This document shows, one piece after another, positions 17,458 to 27,206 of a DNA stretch of 64,000 nucleotides (position 1 is the stretch's first letter; the number at the start of each line of letters is the position of its first letter). The notes under the pieces were generated by a model. The model was not told where the DNA came from and did not search any database. It saw only the letters and a program-made list of their open reading frames with translations. The DNA comes from DATMNR01 sp963702765 (GTDB taxonomy: Bacteria > Chloroflexota > Ktedonobacteria > Ktedonobacterales > Ktedonobacteraceae), in assembly GCA_963702765.1 (NCBI GenBank), contig CAVPEB010000055.1, positions 62,001 through 126,000 of the forward strand, in the 5' to 3' direction. Made by a program: the position numbers and the translations under genes.

Positions 17458-18198
17458 CTAGAATACCGGGGCGGTCTGGCCATCGGTCATGGCCTGTGGG
17501 CCTGCGTGTAAGGGTGGGCTTCCGCCGTCGAATATGGTGCCTTTGAGCGTATCGTCGTTCAATACCTTTTGCGCGTCTTGCAACTGGGAGAACCACATGC
17601 CCATGTGTTCAAGGTTTATGCCTGAGGTTGTTCCCTCCTGCCCATCTTGCGAAGTGCCAGGATTGCGTGCATCCATAGCGAAGGCGACAAATGCAATATT
17701 CTGGAAGATGGTTTCACCACTGCCATCTCCACGTGTGGTCAGATCAGCGACATACTCCACGTTACCAAACGGCTTGCTTGCAAACTCGATGTAGAAAATG
17801 GTGAACGTGATATTAGGAGGCATGTTTTGCACATCAACTGTAACTGTATCAGAGAAGGCATTGTTGCGATCACCACGCACGATTGTTACGAGTCCTGTCG
17901 CCTGAGGAAAGGCTTGTTTAATGCTACTAGGCACCAGCGGAAATTGGATGATGGTTGTAGGCGGTAGCGAAGTGAGTACATGCACAGTTGGAGCAAGTCG
18001 ACCAGAGCGTACCAGGCGATGCAGAAGATCGGCATTTGAATTTGTAAAGTGACTTGCATTGACTGCGCGAACCGTCGGAAAGGTATTGAATTTTGCGGGA
18101 GAGGCAGCGGCAGCAGTTAGACCCACCCACATGGTCGCGATGACCAATAGAGCCAGTAGTAACGAGCCGCTTAGAGAAATTTTGCGTACAATTTGCAT
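17458..18198 (-). CDS. Exported protein, second of three tandem paralogues
   Basis: A 246-aa protein with a Sec signal peptide (MQIVRKISLSGSLLLALLV, cleavage near residue 34 after an Ala-rich stretch). The start at 18198 is set by AGGAGG seven bases upstream; an in-frame ATG at 18234 overlaps the preceding gene and lacks this signal. The mature part shares VDVQNMPPN, KPFGNVEYVADL, RGDGSGET, EHMGMWFSQLQDAQKVLND and GPQAMTDGQT with its neighbours. It begins 10 bp after the first paralogue, so the two are one transcript. Function unknown; mature domain about 210 aa without cysteines. Confidence 0.8.
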   Translation of the reverse strand: MQIVRKISLSGSLLLALLVIATMWVGLTAAAASPAKFNTFPTVRAVNASHFTNSNADLLHRLVRSGRLAPTVHVLTSLPPTTIIQFPLVPSSIKQAFPQATGLVTIVRGDRNNAFSDTVTVDVQNMPPNITFTIFYIEFASKPFGNVEYVADLTTRGDGSGETIFQNIAFVAFAMDARNPGTSQDGQEGTTSGINLEHMGMWFSQLQDAQKVLNDDTLKGTIFDGGSPPLHAGPQAMTDGQTAPVF

Positions 18199-18208
18199 AG
18201 CATTCCTC

Positions 18209-18932
18209 CTAGAATACTGGCGTGGTCTGGCCATCGGTCATGGCCTGTGGGCCTGCATGTAAGGGTGGACTCCCGCCATCGAAAATAGTGCCTTTGAGTG
18301 TATTATCATTGAGGTCTTTTTGCGCATCCTGTAACGAGGAGAACCACATGCCAAGATGCTCTAATTGAATTCCCGAGGCTTCGCCGCTCTGATCCTGCGA
18401 AGTGACAGGAGTCCGATTATCGGCAGCAAAAGCTACCAGTGTGATGGCCTGGAACGAAGATTCGCCTGAGCCGTTATCGCGGGTATGCAAATCTGCTACA
18501 TACTCAACATGTCCAAACGGCTTATTCGCCAGCTCTATAAAAAAGATGGTGAATGTGGTATCGGGGGGCATGTTTGAAACATCGACAGTTACCGAGTCAA
18601 AGAGACTAACCGCCGGGTTTCCTTCCACAATCGTGACTACTCCAGTTGCTTTCGGAAATGCCTTTTTCACACCACTCGGGAAGAGTGGAAATTGAATGAT
18701 GACACTTGGCGGTTGAGAGGAGAGTACTTGCACTGTCGAGGCAAGTTGATGTGTTTGAATCATTTGTTGCAATGTTTTGGACTGAAATTTGAAATTGCGT
18801 ATCTGCCTCCCGGCACCAGCACTTGAACTTGCACCAATCGCGCCACTTGCGAATACAGTAAGCAACGATCATGATTGCAAGTAACAGCAAGCCACTGAAG
18901 ACAAATCTCCTGGGGATATTCATTCTTTTCAT
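18209..18932 (-). CDS. Exported protein, first of three tandem paralogues, with a frame break in the signal peptide
   Basis: AAAGGAG precedes ATG 18932 and the first 24 codons encode MKRMNIPRRFVFSGLLLLAI, a clear signal peptide, but the frame then fails. The mature protein continues in the next frame as FASGAIGASS and shares all family blocks to GPQAMTDGQT. Removing one base of the AA pair at 18860-18861 (plus strand) rejoins them as IVATVFASGA. This is either a sequencing error or an inactivated signal peptide. The ORF from 18865 alone would lack export information. Divergent from the redox cluster. Confidence 0.75.
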
Positions 18933-19287
18933 AAGTGGCTCCTTTGACTGAGTTTGAACATTGGGTTTCGGCTCCTTTCACTTTTTCAACTTGAACATTT
19001 GGGTACATTAGTTGGCGAATATCAGTAGATAGCCATACAAGTGTTTCATCTTAGCGATATGTAAAGCTCATAAGCTGCTCGCTTGCAATTGGCTACTACC
19101 TTACTCCTGTGAGTAGATTACTTAAATCGCGAAAATAACACATGAGTAAGATTACCCAATTTGGTTATGTGAAGACAAATTCAAGGATGGGAAATCAGTA
19201 CCCCACATTCAATTTTTGAGCTTGTTTCATAATCAGTTCTGGTACACTGATGCAATAAGAAACATTATGAAACGTGCGGGAGAGAAT
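18933..19287. promoter_or_regulatory. 355-bp divergent intergenic region, probable promoters
   Basis: Separates the exported-paralogue operon (minus) from the redox cluster (plus). It is AT-rich. GTAAGATTACCC at 19146-19157 has an exact inverted copy, GGGTAATCTTAC, at 21203-21214, in the promoter region of the next gene; each is followed or preceded by a CCCAA(A)TT(TG)G-like stretch. These may be sites for a shared regulator. No gene seen. Confidence 0.4.
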
Positions 19288-21178
19288 ATGGTAAAACAAT
19301 TCTCATATGTCGTCGTTGGCAATGGTATCGCAGGAATAACTGCCGTTGAAACGTTGAGAGCCGAGGATGATTCAGCAGACATAGCGGTCGTCGCTGATAC
19401 TACTTTACCGCTCTATAATCGCCCTCTGCTTAAGGATTTCCTGGCCGGGAGAGTATCGGAAGATACACTCTGGATGCGACCAGACAGTTTTTACCGGGAT
19501 CAACTGGTACATTTCGTCAGCGGACGGGTAATAGATATCGAGGTTGATCAGCATACGATCCAATTGCAGAAGGGAGAACAGATTGGTTACCAACGCCTGT
19601 TGCTTGCTACAGGAGCTTGAGCAAAGCAACTTTCTTGCTCCTGGAGCAAACCTGGTAGGTGTCACAACTTTACGCACAGTTGACGACTACAGGAAAGTAC
19701 TCAATTATCTTGGTTATGTACGACGTGTAGTGGTTATTGGCAGCGGCCCGCTGGCAATGGAAAATGTTGAGGTTTTTTCTCAGAAAGGCTATCAGGTCAT
19801 CCATCTCCTGCACCATAGCACACTGTGGCCAGAAGTTCTAGATAAGACTGCATCTGATCTCGTACTCCAGCAAGAGTGGCGAGATGGCGTAGACGTACAT
19901 ATTGAGGAAGATGTTACCGAAATTATTGGCAGAAGTGGACATGTGACAGGGATTATGACTACAAAAGGAGCGTTTATTCCATGCGATATGGTTATAGTTG
20001 CCATTGGCATCACATCTGAACTCGATTATCTGCAAGACAGTGGGATTGAATTTGGGCGAGGAGTAAAAGTCGATGGGTCAATGAGAACCAATGCTCCTGA
20101 TATATACGCAGCAGGAGATGTTGCAGAAATAACAAACACTGCAAGCGGTCAAGCAGATGTGATAGGGCATTGGTATTCAGCCTTACAGCAAGGGCGAGCC
20201 GCAGCTTATAGTATGCTTGATGTACTCGATACATGTCGTTTTGCTTATCCCATCAACGGCAGTGAGGCATATATACAACCTATTCATACTATGTCTTTGT
20301 ACACTTTCGATTTCGCTGCCGTTGGATCGACCAGATTGTCACAAGATGAGCAGGGATACCAGGAAATTGTAGTTGGCCCAAAAGCTCAAACATATCGAAA
20401 AGTCCTCCTGAAAGATGGCGTGCCCCTGGGAATGTTTTCGCTTGGCAAGCATGTAGATACACTTGCATTCAAACGCGCTATAGACCATCGTGTGAACCTG
20501 TCTCCCATTGCAGCACGCATCTTTGACGAAGATTTCAAATTTACAGATTGGCTAGACCTGCAGAAAGTTCCTACTCCCGTGCTGGCTGTAAGCAAAAAGA
20601 GAAATGCTACCAGAACCAGGCCAATGAGATCCCAACATATTTCTCATTCAAAGAGTCAATACGCCCAGGCAACTTACAATGAGCAACAGTTCAAAAGGCA
20701 GGAAGAAGGAGATATGACGCTAACGACAAACACCAATCCTTATTTGCTGCCCATCGTTACTGTACCAAAGCCCCCTGAGATCAATTCAGCCAAAGCCTTT
20801 CTTGTACCGGTAATACCCGATATGCTTACTGGAGAGTATCAAGCAGCACATACGTCAAAAAGCGAGTGTATTGACCCTTTATGGATGGAGACTCTTCTCA
20901 GTCAAACACAGGCACTTACGATTGGTCGAGAACCTGATGCTACATTGTACATCAATCATCAGATCGTTTCACGTCGCCATGCTATGATTACGTATTCCAA
21001 CGGATGTTATCTGCTTCGTGATCTTGGGAGCAGGAATGGCACCTTCCTCAATAATAGACGTCTTGAGCCATATAGCGTGCATATCCTTCAACCAGATGAC
21101 AAGATACGAATTGGCACAGCGATGAGCTACTTATTGCAGTTTCGCACACCAGAACAAACCGGGAAAGCATTGCCGTAA
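19288..21178 (+). CDS. FAD-dependent pyridine nucleotide-disulphide-type oxidoreductase with C-terminal FHA domain (frame break)
   Basis: About 630 aa when read through. N-terminal Rossmann motif VVVGNGIAG at residues 8-16, a second VVIGSGPLAME, and NAPDIYAAGDVAE match NADH:nitrite/rubredoxin reductase-like flavoproteins. A C-terminal FHA domain shows IGRE, SRRHA and DLGSRNGTF. The frame stops at TGA 19618-19620; deleting one T of 19617-19618 gives ATGAEQSNFLAPGANLVG, aligning residue for residue with the paralogue at 22873. GGGAG precedes ATG 19288. Unlike that paralogue it has one FHA domain and no zinc ribbon. It opens the redox cluster; electron acceptor unknown. Confidence 0.8.
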
Positions 21179-21305
21179 CCCAAATTGAGTAATATCAAAA
21201 ATGGGTAATCTTACGCAGGATATTGCTATCTTCCATATAGTATACTTCCATTAAGCCAGAGGTTTACTGAGCCGGGCTAAGAAACATGGTTAATGGAGAT
21301 AGGAA

Positions 21306-22853
21306 ATGGTTGAGCGCTCTCCCTTTGATAGCTTAATCGGAGCAACACCAGGAAATTATTGCCTGGAAGAACTCATCGAGCGGAACGAAGCAAGTTCTGT
21401 TTACAAAGCGCGTAATACACATGCTGGAACATTATTTCGGCTACGTGTCATTGCCGTACCTACCGACTTAAAGCCTGAAGATCGTATAGTGTACCTTGGG
21501 CGTTTCCAGCAGGAAGCGAACCAGATCGCAGGTCTGCAACATCCGCAGATCTTACCCCTTGTCGATTATGCTATATATAGCTCCGCGGACCCTCCTATAG
21601 CAACTTCGTGGCCCTATCTGGTATCACCTTATCTCTCTGTAACATCACTCAGCACTCTCCTTGCACGAAAAGGGCCGCTTAGCGCAACACTTGCCGGTCG
21701 CTATCTGGATTACATTGCTTCAGCTCTGGAGTATGCCCACCAGCAAGCAGTATTACATCGAAATTTAACGACGGACTGCATTTTCATTCTTCAAGATGGT
21801 AACTTGCTTGTCGCGGATTTTGGCGTCATGCACATGCTTCAAGCAGGTACACGTTTCAACGGAAGTGACATCCGAAAAGCCGCATATGGCATGAATGAGG
21901 CCAGTTCTCCCGCACCAGAGCAAATACGGGGTCAGGCCATCGATACATACACAGATGTGTATGCTCTTGGGGCTGTGCTCTATCGCATGCTCACAGGCCA
22001 TCGTGTATTCAAGGGCAATACACTCGAAGAAATATTTCGATTGCATCTACAGGCTCCCGTTCCATCGTTGACTTTATGGCGCAATGACCTACCCAAAGCT
22101 TTAGACGGTGTTATTGCCAGGGCGATGGCAAAGGAACCGACACAACGTTATCTCCATCCAGGGGAATTGGCAAACGCGTATCACCAAATTATTGCTCCGC
22201 ACGATACCCAACGAGTACCTTTTATTGTTGCCAATCAGGGTGGGGATGCTATGCAAGGCGGGAATATTATACAGGGCGGAGATCTTGTGCAGGGCGGGGG
22301 CAAGCCCCGCCCCTACATTTCGGGAAATGTAGGAGATAGGGGTAGTGTGCAATCGGCGCCTATCTCGCGCCGACGTGTATTAGGATATATCGCTGCTGGA
22401 GGGGGTGCCGCCGCTGCTATCCTGGCTGTTGCACTATTTAGTAAGAATTACCTGGGAGGCAATACCGCTCCTGCAAGCACTTCATCCACGAATAGTCCAC
22501 CTGTAAATACGCCAATTGCGAATCAAACAGGGACTACATCGCAGGGAAATGTTTTAGCGCATACTTCCGATATACCGACCAACAGCGCGCAAACATTTCC
22601 TATTGCAGGTCAAGAGAATCCTGGTATTATCGTGCATCTAAGCGATGGACGATTTGTAGCTTTTGATTCTACCTGCACACATGCTGGATGCGCAGTCACC
22701 TACAGCCAACAGGATAAATTACTGGAATGTCCCTGCCATAATGCAGAATTCGATCCAGCTAAAAATGCCGCAGTTGTACAGGGGCCAGCAACTACGCCGC
22801 TCGCCTCAATAAAAATTACAGTCAACGCGAATGGAACAATCACAAAAGGGTAA
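21306..22853 (+). CDS. Pseudokinase fused to a membrane-anchored Rieske [2Fe-2S] domain
   Basis: A 515-aa fusion. Residues 15-300 are a protein-kinase fold that lacks a glycine loop (ERNEASSVYKA), has Arg instead of the VAIK lysine (FRLRVIAV), and has HRN at 151-153 where the catalytic Asp should be; DFG (171) and APE (203-205) remain. It is predicted inactive. Residues 305-350 include a repeat-derived linker. SRRRVLGYIAAGG at 354 onward and the following hydrophobic stretch look like a Tat-type signal-anchor. Residues 420-515 are a complete Rieske domain: CTHAGC (C457, H459, C462) and CPCH (C475, C477, H478). It predicts a cytoplasmic kinase fold and an exported Rieske domain. AGGAA precedes ATG. 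Confidence 0.87.
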   Translation: MVERSPFDSLIGATPGNYCLEELIERNEASSVYKARNTHAGTLFRLRVIAVPTDLKPEDRIVYLGRFQQEANQIAGLQHPQILPLVDYAIYSSADPPIATSWPYLVSPYLSVTSLSTLLARKGPLSATLAGRYLDYIASALEYAHQQAVLHRNLTTDCIFILQDGNLLVADFGVMHMLQAGTRFNGSDIRKAAYGMNEASSPAPEQIRGQAIDTYTDVYALGAVLYRMLTGHRVFKGNTLEEIFRLHLQAPVPSLTLWRNDLPKALDGVIARAMAKEPTQRYLHPGELANAYHQIIAPHDTQRVPFIVANQGGDAMQGGNIIQGGDLVQGGGKPRPYISGNVGDRGSVQSAPISRRRVLGYIAAGGGAAAAILAVALFSKNYLGGNTAPASTSSTNSPPVNTPIANQTGTTSQGNVLAHTSDIPTNSAQTFPIAGQENPGIIVHLSDGRFVAFDSTCTHAGCAVTYSQQDKLLECPCHNAEFDPAKNAAVVQGPATTPLASIKITVNANGTITKG

Positions 22854-22872
22854 TGTTTGTGGAGGTTTTCGT

Positions 22873-25236
22873 ATGCCTGAAAATAGCACTTACCTGATCA
22901 TTGGAAATGGGATAGCTGGCGTCACTGCTGCCGAGATACTACGAAAAGAAAAATCAGATGCGGATATTACCGTTATTGCTGACGATCCCTTTCCGGTATA
23001 CTACCGACCGGCTTTGAAGGACTACCTGGCAGGACGCGTACATGAAGACAAACTCCTGGCACGTCCTAACAGCTTTTACCAGGATCACCGCATTCGCTTC
23101 CTGTCTGATCGCGTGGTAGGCATTCAGGCAGGGCAGCATACTGTCCAGGTTCAAAGCGGCCGCAATATCCCGTATGATCGCTTATTGCTGGCCAATGGTG
23201 CTCGTGCCAGTCGTCTCACCTGTCCTGGCACTGACCTGGTTGGCATTACCACATTACGAACGGTTGCGGATTACCAGACAGTTGTGAACCACCTGGGAAC
23301 TTCACAGCGTATTGTCGTAAGCGGTAGCGGCACACTGGCCCTGGAAACCATCGAAACGTTACGGCACAGGGGCTACCAGGTTATTCACCTCTTACGTCGA
23401 CGCACTCTCTGGTCAGAAGTATTAGATGCAACTGCATCAGATCTCGTGCTGCAACAAGAACGACGTGATGGTGTCGATGTACGCATGGAGGAAGAGATTG
23501 CCGAAGTGACGGGCAAAAATGGAAAAGTTTCGGGTGTGATCACCACAAGCGGGGCACGTATTGCTTGCGATATAGTGATTGTAGCCATAGGTATCGAGCC
23601 AAGTATCGACTTCATCAAACGTAGTGGCATTCCATGCGGGCGCGGAGTGCAGGTGGATAGCACGATGCGCACAAACGCTCCAGATATCTATGCAGCGGGT
23701 GATATCCTCGAAACTACCGATACAATAACAAAACGCACTCGCGTACTTGGACAATGGTATCCGGCCATTCAGCAAGCTCGCGCTGCTGCCTACAGTATAC
23801 TCGATCCCAGCTACCAGCTTCAGTCCAGCACCTTTTATAATGCCACATTCCTGTATGGACTCGATTTCGCTTCTGTTGGAATGACGCAACTACCCAACGA
23901 TGGGAAGGGCTACCAGCAGATTATAGGTGATCCTCTTCCACGCAGCTATCGCAAAGTAATACTCAAAGATGGTATAGCAGTTGGAATGCTTTCACTTGGA
24001 GATCGTAAGGACGCACTCGCTTACAAACGCGCAATCGATCACAAAGTGAACCTATCGTCGATTTCCTCGCAACTTTTCAAACAAGATTTCAAACTTCATG
24101 AATGGTTAGATCGAGAGGGCGTGCCTCCGCCTCTACTGGGCACTAGCAGAAAAGGAACAATGCAGCTGGAGGAGTTCGCGAAAGGGCCAACAGCTGGAGC
24201 ACCCATACTAAAGTCACAGACACCTATAGAGGCAGCACTTGTGCCTTATGAAGAAAGAGGGCAAGCAGCAACACTTCTCAGCCAGAACAAAGTGATGGAG
24301 GTAGGACGCCAGGCAGGTTCCTACCTGCTCATCGATCATGAATCTGTATCGCGCAGGCATGCTGAGATCAGCTTTGTGAATGAACGTTATACAGTGCGTG
24401 ATCTGGGAAGCTCAAATGGCACATTTGTGAATGAGGCACGCCTGGAAGCTGGTAAAGCGCATACTTTGAAGCCTGGCGATAGGGTGCGATTCGGCAAGAT
24501 AATGTTTACGTTCCAGGTAAAAGAAGCACAACTCGCGAATGATGCTATGACACGTCTTCGAAGTGAGTCATTGGCTGGGAAAACAGCATTGCATGATTTG
24601 ACTACAGGTTTCTACGACCCGATTGCGGCTGGCCAGATTCTTCCACCATCGGGACAACCAATCCTTCATGCTGATGGGTCATTATTACTTCCAGGAGCGA
24701 CACAATCGCTGTCTGCAGACGTTGTAGCTTCATTGAAGAAAGCCCCCGCGCTCATCATCATTACAAAAGGTTCCCCACACGTCGTTCATCTGAAGCAAGG
24801 CAAACGTATCACAATCGGACGCGACAAGACCTGTGATATTGCACTTGCTGACATTGCAATTTCGCGCAGGCATGCCGAAGTAGTTGCTGGCCCGAATGGA
24901 TTTTATATTCGGGACCTCGGAAGCGCTAATGGAGTGCACGTCAATCAAATAAAGATAGATAATCCCTATCTCCTGGCACACAGTGATCGCATAAAGATTG
25001 GTGGCACTGTGATCTTCTATATGAATCTACAGCAAGAGGATTATGCGAATGCGCTAGCAAGCGCCGAGCAAGGAACACCTGCACAGGGCAATAAAGGTGT
25101 CATTGCGAGTGATGCTAAGGATGCCGTGAACATCGTTTGTCATCAGTGTGGCGCTTCAAATTTCAGTGTCGCACGTTTTTGCGCAACATGTGGCACCCCT
25201 CTGGGGAATGCACAAATGGTAAGCAAAGGTCAGTGA
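22873..25236 (+). CDS. FAD-dependent oxidoreductase with two FHA domains and a C-terminal zinc ribbon
   Basis: A 787-aa cytoplasmic protein. Residues 1-400 are a Pyr_redox_2 flavoprotein (IIGNGIAG at 9-16, VVSGSGTLALE near 150, NAPDIYAAGD near 272). FHA1 spans about 475-550 (VGRQ, SRRHAE, DLGSSNGTF) and FHA2 about 645-720 (IGRD, SRRHAE, DLGSANGV). A zinc ribbon has C756, C759, C770 and C773. The start at 22873 follows GGAGG by 7 bp and lies 20 bp after the pseudokinase-Rieske stop; the next gene begins 12 bp after its end. It likely passes electrons from NAD(P)H to cluster partners (inference). Confidence 0.9.
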   Translation: MPENSTYLIIGNGIAGVTAAEILRKEKSDADITVIADDPFPVYYRPALKDYLAGRVHEDKLLARPNSFYQDHRIRFLSDRVVGIQAGQHTVQVQSGRNIPYDRLLLANGARASRLTCPGTDLVGITTLRTVADYQTVVNHLGTSQRIVVSGSGTLALETIETLRHRGYQVIHLLRRRTLWSEVLDATASDLVLQQERRDGVDVRMEEEIAEVTGKNGKVSGVITTSGARIACDIVIVAIGIEPSIDFIKRSGIPCGRGVQVDSTMRTNAPDIYAAGDILETTDTITKRTRVLGQWYPAIQQARAAAYSILDPSYQLQSSTFYNATFLYGLDFASVGMTQLPNDGKGYQQIIGDPLPRSYRKVILKDGIAVGMLSLGDRKDALAYKRAIDHKVNLSSISSQLFKQDFKLHEWLDREGVPPPLLGTSRKGTMQLEEFAKGPTAGAPILKSQTPIEAALVPYEERGQAATLLSQNKVMEVGRQAGSYLLIDHESVSRRHAEISFVNERYTVRDLGSSNGTFVNEARLEAGKAHTLKPGDRVRFGKIMFTFQVKEAQLANDAMTRLRSESLAGKTALHDLTTGFYDPIAAGQILPPSGQPILHADGSLLLPGATQSLSADVVASLKKAPALIIITKGSPHVVHLKQGKRITIGRDKTCDIALADIAISRRHAEVVAGPNGFYIRDLGSANGVHVNQIKIDNPYLLAHSDRIKIGGTVIFYMNLQQEDYANALASAEQGTPAQGNKGVIASDAKDAVNIVCHQCGASNFSVARFCATCGTPLGNAQMVSKGQ

Positions 25237-25247
25237 GGAGTAAATAT

Positions 25248-27194
25248 ATGCAAATTCAGCCTTTGAAGAATGTAGTGGGCATCCAACATCGCACTGACTT
25301 GCGCCCCCTCACAGAAGACGAAATCAGCTTTGAGATCGATATGTGCATTGGTTGCGATCGCTGCATGCGCGCGTGTCCAATTCCCATGTCTTCGACCGTG
25401 ACGATAGCTGACTTAAATCGTGCCACCATCTCTGAAGAGATTACTCCCCACGTCGCACTCTTTACAGATGAATGCGTCATGTGCGGTTCATGCGTTCCTG
25501 TCTGCCCTGTCGATAATCATCGAGATCTGCTGATGCTTTCGCTCAAACAACGCCTGGGTATCTCATGGGATGGCACAGTAGATATGAGTAAGGTACTCAG
25601 CTTCCTACCTGCTGGATGGAACACAGCGTTATTGCTCAGCCGCTTGCGCGAGCAACCTATGTTTAGCGATACCCAACTCATACCAGAGAATTATCTCTTG
25701 CATATGGTTGCATCTTCGAAAATACAGACCATGATGCCGGGAACTGTTGTGGTACACGAAGGGGAGTTTGGACGGGAGATGTACTATATTCTGGAAGGTC
25801 GCTTCGAGGTCTCCTCAACGGGAATTGATGGGACACAGTTACCCGTAGCGGTCCTGCGGCGAGGAGAGTATATGGGCGAGCGTGGGATGTTGACTGGACA
25901 ACAACGAAATGCGACAATCCGCGCTCAAACAGCAGCCGTCGTGCTGGAAGTGCCTGAACAGGTTATGCAACATCTCATGGAGATTGTTCCTGCTGTGCGT
26001 CGCTTTTTCGAGCAGTTGAACATTTCTCGTTCTATCGAAGCCATCATCAAGGGCATGGCACTGTTTCAAGGGGTTTCAGCTTCTGACATACACACGATTG
26101 CCGAACAGGCAGAAGTGAGGGCTTACGAACGTGAAGAGCGCCTCTTTAGTGAAGGCGGAGCTAGCGCTACACCAGCACGCAAATCACTCCACTTGCTCTT
26201 AGATGGCTTCGTGAAAGTTGCTCGACGCACTAATCCTGGCACGGGACGGGATAAAACGGATGAGCGCATTATTGCTTATCGACAAGGAGGAGATTACTTT
26301 GCCGGCGGGCTTGATCTCCTTGGGGACGGGAAGGCCGTTACGGTTACTGCAATTACACGCACGAGGGTAGCCGAAGTACCACACCCAGTGTTGATGAATA
26401 TCTTTACGCGCTATCCGATAGTTAGCCAAAACTTCAATATGCGATTACAGCAATATCGTCAGGCCGCCGCAGATGCTCAAACCGGCTTTTTCGATCCCCT
26501 CGCACCTGCACAGAACGAATTTGTTCAGCCGAATTCAGATGCAGAAGCGCGAGCAGGGCTACGTTCGCTTGTGAGTGAAGGGGTAATCGAGGGAACAGAA
26601 GTACTGGTGATCGATCTTGACAAGTGTATCCACTGTAACGAGTGCGAGGAGGCATGCGCGCGTCGTCATGGACATTCGCGCATGAACCGTAAGGGCATGA
26701 TTGTTGGAAATATCAGTATTGCGACCGCCTGTCGACAATGCCAGGACCCCGTATGTATGTTATGCAGTCGCGCGGGTATCGCGCGGCTGCCAGGTGGCGA
26801 AGTCTATATCACCGAAAGCTGCATAGGGTGTGGCATTTGCGCTGAGCGTTGCCCTTACGACAACATTTCGATCATGTCGCTTGAAGACGAGTTTGAACCC
26901 CGCACCAGTTCGAACAGTTTGGGAGACTTCTTCAGGAAAGGCGCGGGTAAAGAGCGCGGTCGAAAATCGCTTCCTATGATGCAAAGCGCTCCCACCCCGG
27001 GACCTCTCAATAAGCACCAGCCTCTCGATGCTTTTGGCGAGATACGTAAAAAACTGGCAATCAAGTGTGATCTTTGCGCAGGATATGAGAACCAGGCCTG
27101 TGTGCAAGCCTGCCCGACGGGCGCAGCAATTCGTGTTCAACCAACTACATTCTTCGGATCAACTGAGGATATCCTGCGGCGAAGAGCGCATTAG
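25248..27194 (+). CDS. Multi-[4Fe-4S] electron-transfer protein with two central cyclic-nucleotide-binding domains
   Basis: A 648-aa protein without signal peptide. Residues 30-90 hold two ferredoxin motifs (CIGCDRCMRACP, CVMCGSCVPVCP). Two CAP/CRP-type cNMP-binding folds follow at about 155-270 and 285-400, the first with FGREMYYILEGRFEV and GEYMGERGML. Residues 455-640 have a DmsB/HybA-like set of four cysteine groups (CIHCNECEEAC, CRQCQDPVCMLC, CIGCGICAERCP, CDLC...CVQACP). Up to six clusters are possible. GAGGAG precedes ATG 25248; the frame is open further upstream only as overlap with the previous gene. The cNMP domains imply ligand control of electron flow (inference). Confidence 0.9.
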   Translation: MQIQPLKNVVGIQHRTDLRPLTEDEISFEIDMCIGCDRCMRACPIPMSSTVTIADLNRATISEEITPHVALFTDECVMCGSCVPVCPVDNHRDLLMLSLKQRLGISWDGTVDMSKVLSFLPAGWNTALLLSRLREQPMFSDTQLIPENYLLHMVASSKIQTMMPGTVVVHEGEFGREMYYILEGRFEVSSTGIDGTQLPVAVLRRGEYMGERGMLTGQQRNATIRAQTAAVVLEVPEQVMQHLMEIVPAVRRFFEQLNISRSIEAIIKGMALFQGVSASDIHTIAEQAEVRAYEREERLFSEGGASATPARKSLHLLLDGFVKVARRTNPGTGRDKTDERIIAYRQGGDYFAGGLDLLGDGKAVTVTAITRTRVAEVPHPVLMNIFTRYPIVSQNFNMRLQQYRQAAADAQTGFFDPLAPAQNEFVQPNSDAEARAGLRSLVSEGVIEGTEVLVIDLDKCIHCNECEEACARRHGHSRMNRKGMIVGNISIATACRQCQDPVCMLCSRAGIARLPGGEVYITESCIGCGICAERCPYDNISIMSLEDEFEPRTSSNSLGDFFRKGAGKERGRKSLPMMQSAPTPGPLNKHQPLDAFGEIRKKLAIKCDLCAGYENQACVQACPTGAAIRVQPTTFFGSTEDILRRRAH

Positions 27195-27206
27195 GAGGAT
27201 AACGTC

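Noticed and set aside
19540..19640. Programmed frameshifting or TGA read-through in the flavoprotein-FHA gene
   Set aside because: No slippery heptamer or pseudoknot is visible, and eight other genes have similar single-base breaks, so a sequence error is simpler.
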